Positions 8,151 through 17,177 of a DNA stretch of 36,546 nucleotides are shown here, piece after piece. Numbering within the stretch: position 1 is the first letter of the stretch; each line of letters opens with the position of its first letter. The notes under the pieces are model-generated. The model did not search any database, was not told the DNA's origin, and saw nothing but the letters and a program-made list of their open reading frames with translations. The stretch comes from Nevskia sp. (GTDB lineage Bacteria; Pseudomonadota; Gammaproteobacteria; Nevskiales; Nevskiaceae): NCBI GenBank assembly GCA_016779605.1, contig JADHNH010000027.1, forward strand, positions 1-36,546. Direction: 5' to 3'. The translations under genes and the position numbers were made by a program.

Positions 8151-8852
8151 TCAGAACGCCAGCCGCACGCCCGCGCGCACGTCGTTGAGCTGGTCGCGCA
8201 CGAAGTAGCCGTTGTCGTGGAGGTTGTCGTAGCGGTATTCGACGAAGCCCCAGGTGAACGGCGCCACCGGCAGCTCCAGGCCGACGTTGAATTCGGGCCC
8301 CTCGCTCTTGCTCAGGTTGAGATAGCCGACGCTGCCGTACACCGACAGGCCCGGCACGCGCGCCTGCACGCCGACGTGGTAGCCCTGGCCGTCGTCGTTG
8401 ACGCGGTCGCTGTTGCCGAAGGGCACGCCGTTGACGGTGGCGTGGACGTACTGGTAGTCGAGGTGGGTGTAGTCGATCTTGCCGAACACGTCCAGCGGCG
8501 TCAGCGGCACATGGAACACCAGGCCGCCGCCGGCGCGGCCCTGCCCGATCTTGAGCCCGTAGCTGGCCTGGCCGCCGGGCGGCAGGCCGAGCGAACCGCT
8601 GGGTGCGTTGTCCTCGTTCAGGTAGTCGTACTGGTAGCTGCCGTCGATGAAGAAATGACGGGTCAGGTTCAAGCCAAGCTGCACGCCGCTTCCGAAGCCG
8701 TCCGGGTTCAGGCCCAGCGGATCGTCGGTCTGCTTCATGTACGAACCGTAAATCGCCAGGTTGCCCTTGGGCGGCAGCAGCAGCTGCGCGCTGGCCATGC
8801 CGCACACAGCCATGGCGCCGGCCGCGGCGCCGTAAACCAGAAACTTCTTCAT
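8151..8852 (-). CDS. Outer membrane beta-barrel protein (YfaZ-like), function unknown
   Basis: 233 aa from the ATG at 8850-8852, which has a good GGAG ribosome-binding site 9 bp upstream. The open frame extends further but without such a signal. A signal peptide (MKKFLVYGAAAGAMAVCGMASA) is followed by repeating amphipathic beta-strands with alternating polar and aromatic residues (HFFIDGSYQYDYL, TWGFVEYRYDNLHDNGYFV). It ends in LNDVRAGVRLAF, with the C-terminal Phe recognised by the BAM machinery. The architecture resembles YfaZ-type 8-10 strand barrels, but no binding residues point to a function. It is monocistronic, flanked by a convergent repeat-rich gap and a 154-bp upstream gap. Confidence 0.75.
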   Translation of the reverse strand: MKKFLVYGAAAGAMAVCGMASAQLLLPPKGNLAIYGSYMKQTDDPLGLNPDGFGSGVQLGLNLTRHFFIDGSYQYDYLNEDNAPSGSLGLPPGGQASYGLKIGQGRAGGGLVFHVPLTPLDVFGKIDYTHLDYQYVHATVNGVPFGNSDRVNDDGQGYHVGVQARVPGLSVYGSVGYLNLSKSEGPEFNVGLELPVAPFTWGFVEYRYDNLHDNGYFVRDQLNDVRAGVRLAF

Positions 8853-9006
8853 TTCGTTCGCTCCAGGACGCCCCTTCCATGGGCCTCGCCGCACGGGGCC
8901 TGCCGGCGAGGCGGCCGGACGCGCGCAGGCGTCCGGCCGTCACTGCGGGCTAACCTAGGGTCTGCGAACTGAACAGCGGCTTAATTGCGCGCCATTGCCG
9001 CGGGCA

Positions 9007-9798
9007 TCAGCGCCCGACGAAGCGCCCCTCGCGCCGTTCTACGAACGACTGCACGCCCTCCTTGGCGTCCTCGGTTTCGAACAGCGGCTGCTGCAAGGCC
9101 AGCAGCTTGGCCACCGCGGCCTGCTCGGACTGCAGCAAGGTCAGCCGCGAGGACTTGAGGCTGGCGTAGACCGCCAGCGGCGCCTGCCTGGCGATGGTCT
9201 GCGCGATCGCCAGCGCGCGCTCGAACGCCGCCTCGCGGCTCGGCGCGACTTCCTGCACCAGGCCGATGCGCAGCGCCTCCTGCGCGTCGAACTCGTCGCC
9301 GGTGAGCAGGTAGCGCTGCGCGTTGGCCCAGCCGAACTCCTGCACCATGCGGATGGTGGCGCCGCCGATGGCGTAGATGCCGCGCCGCACTTCGATCTGG
9401 CCAAAGCGCGTGCCGGCCGCCGCCACGCGCACGTCGGTGGCCAACATCAGCTCGATGCCGATGGTGAAGCAGATGCCGTGCGCGGCGGCCACCAGCGGCT
9501 TGCCCACGCGCATCTGCGGGTCCAGCCCGAACGGGTCGCGGCCGCCGGCCGGGATCTCCGGAAACTTGCCCTGCGCCATCACCGGGCCCCACTGGGCGAG
9601 GTCGATGCCGCCGGTGAAATGGTCGCCGTGCGCATAAATCAGGCCGCAACGCAGCTCCGGATCCTGGTCCAGCCGGCCGTACGCGGCGGCGAGCTGCGCG
9701 TGCATCTCCAGGTCGAATGCGTTGCGCTTGGCCGCACGGTTGAATCCGATCAGCAGCACGTGGCCGCGCTGCTCGGTGGTGATCTTCTGCTCGCTCAT
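9007..9798 (-). CDS. Crotonase / enoyl-CoA hydratase family protein
   Basis: 263 aa, usual length for the crotonase fold that binds acyl-CoA thioesters and stabilises an enolate through an oxyanion hole. Visible signatures are LIYAHGDHFTGGIDLAQW (first oxyanion-hole loop) and KPLVAAAHGICFTIGIELMLATDVRVAAAGTRFGQIEVRRGI (second loop plus the active-site helix). The second catalytic acid of hydratases probably corresponds to Glu in FGQIEV. The match is to the group usually annotated crotonase/enoyl-CoA hydratase family, so the exact reaction (hydration, isomerisation or hydrolysis) cannot be called. It stands alone, 55 bp upstream of the JAB-like gene stop on the same strand. Confidence 0.87.
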   Translation of the reverse strand: MSEQKITTEQRGHVLLIGFNRAAKRNAFDLEMHAQLAAAYGRLDQDPELRCGLIYAHGDHFTGGIDLAQWGPVMAQGKFPEIPAGGRDPFGLDPQMRVGKPLVAAAHGICFTIGIELMLATDVRVAAAGTRFGQIEVRRGIYAIGGATIRMVQEFGWANAQRYLLTGDEFDAQEALRIGLVQEVAPSREAAFERALAIAQTIARQAPLAVYASLKSSRLTLLQSEQAAVAKLLALQQPLFETEDAKEGVQSFVERREGRFVGR

Positions 9799-9853
9799 GC
9801 AGCTCTCCTGTTTTCTCGCTTGGGAATTCGATGGCCGCCATGCCGGCGGCGGC

Positions 9854-10291
9854 TCAGTCCTCGATGCGCACCGTGTGCTCGGCCACGCCGCCGTGCTCCG
9901 GGCTCCAGGCGTGCAGTTGCAGCACGCCCTTGATCGCCAGCGAGGCGGTCAGCAACAGCAGCCCGGGATTGGCGCCGAACAGCGCGCCGGCGAATTCGTC
10001 CGCCGCCGGTGCCGCGGCCGGCTCGCCGCGGTAGCGGAACAGTGCCCAGGGCCGCCAGCCGGATGCCGCGAGCCCGGCGAGCTGCTGCTCGGCCGCGCCG
10101 GCATCGGCGGTGCCGAGCGGCACGACGCGGCCGGGCGCACCGCGCGCCAGCACCAGCGCCTCGTAGCCCTGCGGCCCGGCGATCTGCGCCTCGTGCAGCA
10201 GGCGGATCGCCAGGCGGCGCGGCATCGACAGCAGCGCCGCCGCCGGATCGGGCTCCGCCACCTTGGTTTCGTTCGTTTCAGCCATGGCCAC
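9854..10291 (-). CDS. Degenerate JAB1/MPN (M67-like) protein, probable pseudoenzyme
   Basis: 145 aa. The pattern MPRRLAIRLLHEAQ...YEALVLAR...GLLLLTASLAIKGVLQLHAWS follows bacterial Mov34/MPN/PAD-1 (M67) proteins that often accompany MoeB/ThiF-type E1 enzymes. In that family the metal site is read as E...HxHP...S..D. Here the matching stretch FRYRGEPAAAPAADEF has Arg86 and Arg88 where the two His should be and Ala/Glu for Ser/Asp, so zinc binding and deubiquitinase-like cleavage are unlikely. Its start overlaps the moeB stop by 14 bp, so it is translated with moeB. A second ATG two codons on is equally possible. Family assignment is from recalled consensus and is moderate. Confidence 0.6.
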   Translation of the reverse strand: MAMAETNETKVAEPDPAAALLSMPRRLAIRLLHEAQIAGPQGYEALVLARGAPGRVVPLGTADAGAAEQQLAGLAASGWRPWALFRYRGEPAAAPAADEFAGALFGANPGLLLLTASLAIKGVLQLHAWSPEHGGVAEHTVRIED

Positions 10292-11012
10292 ACACCGGGC
10301 ATTGCGGATCGCGCGGAATGTTCAGGGTACGCCAGCGCATGTGCAAGGCGTCCCACAGTTGCAGCTTGCCGGCGTCGCGCCCGATGCCGAGCAGGTGCTT
10401 GATCGCGGCCAGCGCCTGCAGGCTGCCGACGACCCCCACCGCCGGCCCCAGCACACCGGCCTCCTCGCAGGTCTCCTGGGCTTCGCCCGCCTGCGGATAC
10501 AGGCAGGCGTAGCAGGCGCCGCCGCGCGCCAGATCGAACACCGCGAGCTGGCCTTCGAAGCGGATCGCCGCACCCGACACCAGCGGCTTGCGCGCGGCCA
10601 CGCAGGCGGCGTTCACCGCGCCGCGCGTGGGGAAGTTGTCGCTGCAGTCCAGCACGATGTCGACTTCGCCCACCGCCTGCGCCAGCGCCTGCGGCGCCAG
10701 CGGCCCGGCCAGCGTCTGCACCGCGCACTGCGGGTTGAGCTCGGCCAAGTGCCGCGCCGCCGCCTCGATCTTGGCGCGGCCGACGTCGGCCTGGCGGTAG
10801 ATCACCTGGCGCTGCAGGTTGGACAGCTCCACCCGGTCGCGGTCGCACAGCAGCAGGCGGCCGATGCCGGCGGCGGCCAGGTACAGGCTCGCCGCGGCGC
10901 CGAGCCCGCCCACGCCGATCACCAGCGCGGACGAGTCGCGCAGCAACTGCTGGCCGTTCACGCCGATTTCGCGCAGCACGATCTGGCGGCTGTAGCGCGA
11001 CAGGTCGTTCAT
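10278..11012 (-). CDS. moeB: MoeB/ThiF-family adenylyltransferase (E1-like)
   Basis: 244 aa. E1-like enzymes adenylate the C-terminal Gly-Gly of small sulfur carriers (MoaD, ThiS). Seen in order: RYSRQIVLREIGVNGQQ at the N-terminus; nucleotide-binding ALVIGVGGLGAAASLYLAAAGIG (29-51); the DRDRVELSNLQRQ box with its Asp and Arg contacts; DNFPTR; the zinc pairs CYAC (167-170) and CPVC (238-241); and TCEEAGVLGP with Cys182 at the expected active-site position. It starts in an ATGA overlap with prmC, and its stop overlaps the JAB-like gene. MoeB (molybdopterin) versus ThiF (thiamine) cannot be decided here, as neither moaD nor thiS is adjacent. Confidence 0.9.
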   Translation of the reverse strand: MNDLSRYSRQIVLREIGVNGQQLLRDSSALVIGVGGLGAAASLYLAAAGIGRLLLCDRDRVELSNLQRQVIYRQADVGRAKIEAAARHLAELNPQCAVQTLAGPLAPQALAQAVGEVDIVLDCSDNFPTRGAVNAACVAARKPLVSGAAIRFEGQLAVFDLARGGACYACLYPQAGEAQETCEEAGVLGPAVGVVGSLQALAAIKHLLGIGRDAGKLQLWDALHMRWRTLNIPRDPQCPVCGHG

Positions 11013-11929
11013 GCGCGCACTCCGCCGCTGGCGCGCTCCAGCCCGGCAAGGTCGCGGCGCGTGGCCACTTCCGCATAGCCGCAATCGCGCAGGACTTCGC
11101 GCACGGCCGCGCCCTGCGCGGCGCCGTGCTCGAGCAGCAGGGCCGCGCCGCCGCGCAGGTGCGCCGGCGCCGCCTGCGCAATCGCGGCCAGCGCCGCCAT
11201 GCCGCCGTCGGCGGCCACCAGCGCGCGCCGCGGCTCGTAGCGCAGCGCCTCCAGGCAGGCGTCGTCCGGCGCCACATACGGCGGGTTGGACACGATCAGG
11301 TCGAAGGTTTCGCCGGCCAGCCCCGCGCACCAGTCGGCCAGGCGGAACTCGACGTTGGCGATGCGCAGCGCGGCGGCATTGCGGCGCGCCTGCTCCAGGG
11401 CCTCGGCGCTGATGTCGGTCGCCAGCAGCTGCGCGTCCGGCCGTTCGGCGGCGAGCGCCAGGGCGATGGCGCCGCTGCCGGTGCCGAGGTCCGCCACGCG
11501 CGGCGCCGGCTGCCCGCGCAGCCGCTCCAGCGCCCACTCCACCAGCAGCTCGGTTTCCGGGCGCGGCACCAGCACCGCCGGCGACACTTCCAGCTCCAGC
11601 GACCAGAAGCCGCGTCGGCCGGTCAGGTAGGCCACCGGCTCGCCGTCGCGGCGGCGCTCCAGCAGGGCGACGAAGCGCAGCGCCGCCTGCGCCTGCAGCG
11701 GCTCGCCGGCACGCACCGCCAGCGCCGCGCGGCCCATGCCCAGCACCTCGCCGAGCAGCAGCTCGGCGTCGAGCCGCGGCGAACCGGACAGCGCGCCGAG
11801 CCGCGCCGTGCCCCATTTGATCCAGTCGCCCAGGGCGCCGGGCGCCATGCCGCGCGCCGGCGGCACCGGCGCATCCGGCGACGGCAGGTCCGGGATCGCC
11901 GCGGGGTCCATGCCGTGGGCGCCGCTCAT
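11009..11929 (-). CDS. prmC: Release factor glutamine methyltransferase
   Basis: 306 aa. N5-methylates the Gln of the GGQ motif of release factors RF1 and RF2. The SAM motif [16 protein letters not shown] and the substrate-binding [10 protein letters not shown] (NPPY) are both present, along with the N-terminal helical domain ([23 protein letters not shown]) and [13 protein letters not shown], typical of PrmC/HemK. I chose the ATG at 11927-11929 because it overlaps the prfA stop as ATGA, giving translational coupling with its own substrate gene. The first 28 residues are Pro/Ala-rich, so a start at the later Met in [12 protein letters not shown] is possible. Confidence 0.95.
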   Translation of the reverse strand: MSGAHGMDPAAIPDLPSPDAPVPPARGMAPGALGDWIKWGTARLGALSGSPRLDAELLLGEVLGMGRAALAVRAGEPLQAQAALRFVALLERRRDGEPVAYLTGRRGFWSLELEVSPAVLVPRPETELLVEWALERLRGQPAPRVADLGTGSGAIALALAAERPDAQLLATDISAEALEQARRNAAALRIANVEFRLADWCAGLAGETFDLIVSNPPYVAPDDACLEALRYEPRRALVAADGGMAALAAIAQAAPAHLRGGAALLLEHGAAQGAAVREVLRDCGYAEVATRRDLAGLERASGGVRA

Positions 11930-13008
11930 GCCGCCGCGCCGGCTTCGGCCAGCAGGTCGGCCTGGTGCTGGTTGAGCAGCGGGCGGATCACCGGGTCCAG
12001 GTCGCCCTGGATCACGCGGTCGAGCTGGTACAGGGTCAGGTTGATGCGGTGGTCGGTCACCCGGCCCTGCGGGAAGTTGTAGGTGCGGATGCGCTCGGAG
12101 CGGTCGCCGCTGCCGACCATGCGCTTGCGCGAGGCCGCCATTTCCTTTTCGTGCCGCACCCGCTCGATGTCCAGCAGCCGCGCCGCCAGCAGGCTCATCG
12201 CGCGGGCGCGGTTCTTGTGCTGCGAGCGCTCCTCCTGGCATTCCACCACGATGCCGCTGGGCAGGTGGGTGATGCGGATCGCCGACTCGGTCTTGTTGAC
12301 GTGCTGGCCGCCGGCGCCGCTGGAACGGTAGGTGTCAACCTTCAGGTCCGCCGGATTGATGTCCACCGCCTGCGCCGCCTCGATCTCCGGCAGCACCGCC
12401 ACGGTGGCGGCCGAGGTGTGGATGCGGCCCTGCGCCTCGGTCTGCGGCACGCGCTGCACGCGGTGCACGCCGGATTCGAACTTCAGGCGCGAGTAGGCGC
12501 CGTAGCCGGCGATGCGCGCGATGACCTCCTTGTAGCCGCCGTGCTCGCCGGGGCTCTCGGACAGCACCTCGACCTGCCAGCCCTGCGCCTCGGCGTAGCG
12601 GCCGTACATGCGGAACAGGTCGCCGGCGAACAGCGCCGCCTCGTCGCCGCCGGTGCCGGCGCGGATTTCCAGGAACACGTTGTTGCCGTCGAGCGGATCC
12701 TTCGGCAGCAGGAACACCTGCAGCTCCTGCTCCAGCCGGTCGCGGCGCTCGGCCAGCGCCGGCAGCTCGGCTTCCGCCAGGGCGCGGAAATCGGGATCGC
12801 CGCGTAGCTGGTCCAGGCCGGCGATCTCGTCGAGCGCACGGCGGTAGGCGCCGAAGCCTTCGGCGAGCGGCCCGAGCTGCGCGTACTCCTGCGACAGGCG
12901 GCGGAAGCGGTCGGTGTCGGCGGTGGCCTGCGCCGACGACAGCTCGCGGGCGATCTCCTCGCGGCGCTCGGCCATCTGTTCCAGCTTGTTGAGCAGCGCG
13001 GGATGCAT
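11926..13008 (-). CDS. prfA: Peptide chain release factor 1
   Basis: 360 aa, the length of E. coli RF1. It reads UAG and UAA stop codons and triggers peptide release. The tripeptide anticodon is PQT at 188-190, and the catalytic GGQ is at 233-235 in [20 protein letters not shown], the same positions as in E. coli. The start [12 protein letters not shown] at 13006-13008 is preferred. The frame stays open 38 codons further upstream, but that stretch is not conserved-looking. It follows hemA by 127 bp and overlaps prmC by ATGA, the usual gammaproteobacterial hemA-prfA-prmC order. Confidence 0.98.
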   Translation of the reverse strand: MHPALLNKLEQMAERREEIARELSSAQATADTDRFRRLSQEYAQLGPLAEGFGAYRRALDEIAGLDQLRGDPDFRALAEAELPALAERRDRLEQELQVFLLPKDPLDGNNVFLEIRAGTGGDEAALFAGDLFRMYGRYAEAQGWQVEVLSESPGEHGGYKEVIARIAGYGAYSRLKFESGVHRVQRVPQTEAQGRIHTSAATVAVLPEIEAAQAVDINPADLKVDTYRSSGAGGQHVNKTESAIRITHLPSGIVVECQEERSQHKNRARAMSLLAARLLDIERVRHEKEMAASRKRMVGSGDRSERIRTYNFPQGRVTDHRINLTLYQLDRVIQGDLDPVIRPLLNQHQADLLAEAGAAA

Positions 13009-13135
13009 GATGGTGTCGGCGAAAACGAATTGGAACCGGTCTGGCGCCGGCTGGCGGATACCCCGGCATGGCCTGGAAGACGCGGCGCGCTTTCGCCATG
13101 CCGGCGGCGTGCCGCCCGGCAAACGGAAAGTATCG

Positions 13136-14392
13136 CTATTCTTCGGGCAAGTCGAACAGCTTGTGGGCGGCGTCGAGCAGCAGCGCCTGCTCCACCGTGC
13201 CGGCGTTGCGCAGCCGTTCGCTGGGCGCGTGCAGCAGCTTGTTGGCCAGGGTGTCGGCGACGAAGGCCATCACCGCCTCCGGCGGCTCGCCCGCCGCCAG
13301 CTTGCGCCGCGCCTTGGCCAGCACTTCGTCGCGGCTGTGGCGGGCACGGCTGCGCAGGCTGCGGATGGTGGCGCCGGCGTCGCGGCTTTCCAGCCACTTC
13401 TCGAAATCGCGCGCGTAGTCCTCCACCAGCGCCTCGGCCTGCTCGGCGGCGGCTTCGCGCACCTTCAGGTTGTCGGCGATCACCGATCGCAGGTCGTCGA
13501 GGGTGTAGAGGTAGATGTCCTCGAGCTTGGCGATGGCCGGGTCGAAATCGCGCGGCACCGCCAGGTCGATCATCAGCATCGGCTTGCGGCGGCGGCGGCC
13601 GATGGCGTTGGCCACCAGCTCGCGGCTCAGCACGTGGCCGCGGCCGCCGGTGCCGGAGATCACCACGTCGGCCTCGGCCAGGTGCAGCGGCAGGTCGCCC
13701 AGGCCGATGGCATAGCCGTGCAGCCCGGCGGCGAGGTTCTGGGCACGCTCCAGCGAGCGGTTGGCGACGATGATGCGCCCCACCCCGCGCGTGCTCAGGT
13801 GGCGCGCCAGCAGCTGGCCGGTTTCGCCCGCGCCGATCAGCAGCGCGGTCTGGCTGGCCAGGTCGGCAAAGATGTGGTGGGCCAGCTGCACCGCCGCGTA
13901 GGCGATGCTGACCGGGTGCGCACCGATCTGGGTGCGGCTGCGCACCAGCTTGGCCACGGAGAAGGCGTGCTGGAACAGCCGCGACAGCACCGGACCCAGC
14001 GCGCGCACCTGCTGGGCCTGTGCGAACGCCTGCTTCATCTGGCCGAGGATCTGCGGCTCGCCCAGCACCATCGAATCCAGCCCCGAAGCCACCCGCAGGC
14101 TGTGCAGCACGCTGCCGCGGTCGCGCAGCACCGTCAGGTGCGGCTCGATCGCGCCAGCCTGCACCTGGCGCTCGCGCCGCCACCACTCGATCAGCCGGCC
14201 CTCGTCGCCCGGTGCCGCCACCGCCATGATTTCGGTGCGGTTGCAGGTGGACAGGATCGCCGCTTCCTCCACGCCCGGCAGCGCGCGCAGCCGCGCCAGC
14301 GCGTCGGGCAGCTCGGCGGCGGTGAAGGCCAGCCGCTCGCGCACCTCCAGGGAGGCGGAACGATGACTCAGGCCGAGGGTCAGAAGTGCCAT
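13136..14392 (-). CDS. hemA: Glutamyl-tRNA reductase
   Basis: 418 aa. First committed step of C5 tetrapyrrole synthesis: NADPH reduction of glutamyl-tRNA to glutamate-1-semialdehyde. The catalytic Cys50 lies in [13 protein letters not shown]. The substrate-recognition loop [21 protein letters not shown] and the NADPH-binding [17 protein letters not shown] are intact, and the C-terminal dimerisation helices are complete. The N-terminus [23 protein letters not shown] is the standard one, so the ATG at 14390-14392 is secure. It is divergent from the TPR-lipoprotein/lolB operon across 134 bp, an arrangement common in gammaproteobacteria. Confidence 0.98.
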   Translation of the reverse strand: MALLTLGLSHRSASLEVRERLAFTAAELPDALARLRALPGVEEAAILSTCNRTEIMAVAAPGDEGRLIEWWRRERQVQAGAIEPHLTVLRDRGSVLHSLRVASGLDSMVLGEPQILGQMKQAFAQAQQVRALGPVLSRLFQHAFSVAKLVRSRTQIGAHPVSIAYAAVQLAHHIFADLASQTALLIGAGETGQLLARHLSTRGVGRIIVANRSLERAQNLAAGLHGYAIGLGDLPLHLAEADVVISGTGGRGHVLSRELVANAIGRRRRKPMLMIDLAVPRDFDPAIAKLEDIYLYTLDDLRSVIADNLKVREAAAEQAEALVEDYARDFEKWLESRDAGATIRSLRSRARHSRDEVLAKARRKLAAGEPPEAVMAFVADTLANKLLHAPSERLRNAGTVEQALLLDAAHKLFDLPEE

Positions 14393-14498
14393 GGGCGGCG
14401 ATTTTCCGGCAATGGGCCCGGCGGCACAAGACTGCGGCGCCTCCGCAATTGACCTGGATCAACTACGGCTGTCACGAATCCCCACGGAGGCTTCGCGC

Positions 14499-14504
14499 TA
14501 CAAT
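14499..14504 (+). promoter_or_regulatory. Possible -10 box for the TPR protein/lolB operon
   Basis: TACAAT at 14499-14504 matches five of six bases of the sigma-70 -10 consensus and would start transcription about 16 nt before the GTG at 14527. I see no good -35 hexamer at 16-18 bp spacing, so the promoter is tentative. Confidence 0.35.
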
Positions 14505-14526
14505 GCGCAGGTCCTGACGTCGAGCC

Positions 14527-16269
14527 GTGCACGTGCACTTCCTGCGTAACCCCCTGCGCCTGACGCTGAGCCTCGCGCTCGCGATTCTTTACGGCTGCGC
14601 GCAAGCGCCGGCCAAGGATGGCGCCGACCAGGAGGAAGCCAGCGCGCCGGCCGGCGCAAAGCCGGCTCCGGCCGAACCGCTGCCGCCCCTGCAGGAAGCG
14701 CAGGTCGACGTCATGGCCGGCGAGATGGCCGCCGGCCGCCAGCAGCCGAAGCTCGCGGCCCAGCATTTCCTCAGTGCCCTGGACGTGGTGCGCGACCCGC
14801 AGCTGGCGGCGCGGGCCACTGCCCTGGCGCTGGCCGCCGGCGACGACGCGCTGGCCTTCCAGGCCTCGCGCAAGTGGCAGAACCTGGATCCCACCAGCCT
14901 GGACGCGCGCGAAGTGGTGACGCGCCTGGCGCTGCGCCAGGGACAGGAAGACGAGGCGCTGGCGCAGTGCGCGTCGATCGTCCGCGACCATCCCGGCGGC
15001 AAGGACGACGGGTTCCGCAACGTGGCACTGGTGCTGGCGCAGGAGCCGGACAAGTCCGAGGCGGCCCTGCGGGTGATGGCGCAACTGGTGGCGCAGTACC
15101 CCAAGCTGGCCGGCGCCTACCAGGCGCAGGGGCTGCTGGCGCTGCGCTTCAACAAGCCCGACCTCGCCGAGCAGGCCGCGCGCGAGGCCCTGAAGATCAA
15201 GCCCGCTTCCAAGGAGGCGGCGCTGCTGCTGGTTGGCGCGCTGGTCAAGAAGGGCGCCATCGACGATGCCGACCAGGTGATGGAAGGCGTGCTCAAGAAC
15301 AACGGCGACGCCAACGACCTGCGGCTCGGCTATGCGCGCCTGCTGGTCGAGGGCGGCCAGCTCGATCACGGCCGCGAGCAGCTCGAAAAGGTGCTGAAGG
15401 CGGATCCGGCCAACGTCGATGCGCACTACTCGCTGGGCCTGGTGGAGCTGGACCGGCGCCAGGCCGACCAGGCCGAGCCGCATTTCCAGTTCCTGGCGCG
15501 CATCCCGGACCGCGCCGCCGACGCCGAATATTTCCTCGGCCGCATCGCCGAGCTGCGGCACCAGCCGCAGCAGGCGCTGGCGCACTACCAGAAGGTGACC
15601 AGCGGCAACCAGGCGCTGGACGCGGTGATGCGGCGTGCGGCCATGCTCGGCAAGCTCGGCCGGGTCGGCGACGCGCGCGCGCTGCTCGGCGAAATGCGCG
15701 AGCAGAACCCGCAGCTGGCCGATCGCTTCACGCTGGCCGAGGGCCAGCTGCTGATCGACGCCGGTGCGGTGGACCAGGCGCTCGAAGTCTACGGCGACGC
15801 CCTCAAGGACGCCCCGGACGACGGCGACCTGCTGTTCGCCCGCTCGCTGGCGTACGAGCGCGCCAACCGCATCGGCGACGCCGAGCACGACCTGCGCAAG
15901 GTGCTGGACAAGTCGCCGGACGACGCGCGCGCGCTCAACGCCCTGGGCTACACCCTGGCGGTGCACACCGACCGGCTGGCGGAAGCCGACAAGCTGGTCA
16001 GCCGTGCGCTGCAGCTGACGCCGGAAGACCCGGCGGTGATCGACAGCATGGGCTGGGTGCGCTACCGGCAGGGCCGCACGCAGGACGCGCTGCCGCTGCT
16101 GCAGCGCGCCTACCGCCAGTTCCCCGACGCCGAGGTGGCCGCGCACCTGAGCGAAGTGCTGTGGTCGCTCGGCAACAAGGACAAGGCGCGCGACCTGTGG
16201 ACCCAGGCCGCGCGGGACGACCCGGAAAATCCGGTGCTGCGCGACACGATCAAGCGCCTGGGGCCGTGA
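14527..16269 (+). CDS. TPR-repeat lipoprotein-like protein upstream of lolB
   Basis: 580 aa, starting at GTG (14527; a second GTG two codons on is possible). A hydrophobic N-terminus ends in YGCAQA, with Cys24 a candidate lipidated Cys although the lipobox is imperfect. From residue 60 on the protein is nearly all tetratricopeptide repeats, for example PKLAGAYQAQGLLALRFNKPDLAEQAAREALKIKP, VDAHYSLGLVELDRRQADQAEPHFQ and ARALNALGYTLAVHTDRLAEADKLVSRALQLTPEDPAVIDSMGWVRYRQG. Large TPR proteins stand in this place, divergent from hemA and just before lolB, in many gammaproteobacteria. The role is unproven; envelope scaffold is an inference. Its TGA overlaps the lolB GTG. Confidence 0.88.
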   Translation: MHVHFLRNPLRLTLSLALAILYGCAQAPAKDGADQEEASAPAGAKPAPAEPLPPLQEAQVDVMAGEMAAGRQQPKLAAQHFLSALDVVRDPQLAARATALALAAGDDALAFQASRKWQNLDPTSLDAREVVTRLALRQGQEDEALAQCASIVRDHPGGKDDGFRNVALVLAQEPDKSEAALRVMAQLVAQYPKLAGAYQAQGLLALRFNKPDLAEQAAREALKIKPASKEAALLLVGALVKKGAIDDADQVMEGVLKNNGDANDLRLGYARLLVEGGQLDHGREQLEKVLKADPANVDAHYSLGLVELDRRQADQAEPHFQFLARIPDRAADAEYFLGRIAELRHQPQQALAHYQKVTSGNQALDAVMRRAAMLGKLGRVGDARALLGEMREQNPQLADRFTLAEGQLLIDAGAVDQALEVYGDALKDAPDDGDLLFARSLAYERANRIGDAEHDLRKVLDKSPDDARALNALGYTLAVHTDRLAEADKLVSRALQLTPEDPAVIDSMGWVRYRQGRTQDALPLLQRAYRQFPDAEVAAHLSEVLWSLGNKDKARDLWTQAARDDPENPVLRDTIKRLGP

Positions 16270-16871
16270 AGCACGGCTGGCGCGCCGCCGCACTGCTGGC
16301 CGTCGCCGCAGTCCTGGCCGCCTGCACCGGCACGATCAAGCCGGGCGCCAGCAGCCCGGCGGCACTGCAGGCGTGGCAAGGCCGGCGCGCCCAGCTCGAG
16401 CAGCTCCACGGCTTTTCCCTGCAGGGCCGCATGGCCGCCACCGGCGTGGTGAGCTTCGGCGGCGCGCTGTCCTGGGTGCAGGCCGGCGAACGCTTCGAGG
16501 CGCGCTTCTATGGCCCGCTGGGCGTGGGCGCGGTCGCGGTCAGCGGGGTGCCCGGCGACGTCGAAGTGCATACCAAGGACGGCACCTACCAGACCCAGGC
16601 GCCGGAAGACTTCATGCAGGACCAGCTGGGCTTTTCGGTGCCGGTGGAAGGCCTGCGCTACTGGGTGCTGGGGCTGCCGGCGCCGGACTCGCGCCCGCAG
16701 CTGCAGCTCGACGACGCCGGCCGCGTGCGCCACCTGAGCCAGGACGGCTGGGAGCTGGACTACGCCGACTACCAGGCGGTGGGCACGCTGGACCTGCCGC
16801 GCAAGTTCACCCTGAGCGACCGCGAACGCGGCTTCCGGCTGGTCATCGACCGCTGGCTCGAGGTCGATTAG
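16266..16871 (+). CDS. lolB: Outer-membrane lipoprotein receptor LolB
   Basis: 201 aa starting at a GTG that overlaps the upstream TGA (GTGA), so translation is coupled. The lipoprotein signal has lipobox VLAAC with Cys20. The mature part shows the half-barrel pattern of LolB: FSLQGRMAATGVVSFGGALSWVQAGERFEARFYGPLGVGAVAVSG, then FMQDQLGFSVPVEGLRYWVLGLPAP and a C-terminal RKFTLSDRERGFRLVIDRW. LolB takes lipoproteins from periplasmic LolA and inserts them in the outer membrane. ispE, which normally follows lolB, is missing here; the tRNA-Gln gene comes next after 44 bp. Confidence 0.92.
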   Translation: MKHGWRAAALLAVAAVLAACTGTIKPGASSPAALQAWQGRRAQLEQLHGFSLQGRMAATGVVSFGGALSWVQAGERFEARFYGPLGVGAVAVSGVPGDVEVHTKDGTYQTQAPEDFMQDQLGFSVPVEGLRYWVLGLPAPDSRPQLQLDDAGRVRHLSQDGWELDYADYQAVGTLDLPRKFTLSDRERGFRLVIDRWLEVD

Positions 16872-16888
16872 GCCGCGGCCCGAACCGT

Positions 16889-16894
16889 TATAAT
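16889..16894 (+). promoter_or_regulatory. Consensus -10 box of the tRNA-Gln promoter
   Basis: A perfect TATAAT lies 21 bp before the first base of the tRNA, so transcription would start about 15 nt upstream of it. The -35 region overlaps the end of lolB and is a poor match. In gammaproteobacteria a promoter here commonly also serves prs. Confidence 0.55.
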
Positions 16895-16915
16895 GACGGT
16901 CCAATGAATCAGTCA

Positions 16916-16990
16916 TGGGGCGTCGCCAAGTGGTAAGGCAGCGGGTTTTGATCCCGCCATTCGGTGGTTCGAATCCATCCGCCCCAGCCA
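16916..16990 (+). tRNA. tRNA-Gln (anticodon TTG)
   Basis: 75 nt with CCA encoded (16988-16990). The acceptor stem TGGGGCG pairs with CGCCCCA, the anticodon stem GCGGG/CCCGC encloses the loop TTTTGAT with anticodon TTG at 16948-16950, and the T-arm contains GGTTCGAATCC. It sits between lolB and prs, its usual gammaproteobacterial place. Confidence 0.97.
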
Positions 16991-17177
16991 AACTGCAAAC
17001 GCCGGGCGGCGGGCGCCAGATGCCCGGGCGCAGGCGCAGCGCGGATGGCCGGCGCCGCGCCGCAGCAGGCGATCGGGGGGATGAGGCCTGCACGCGCGCC
17101 GTGACCCGCTTTCCCGCTCCGCCGCCTGCCCCAGGAGCCCGCCGCTAATGGACACACGTGCCGGAGCGATTCACCTC

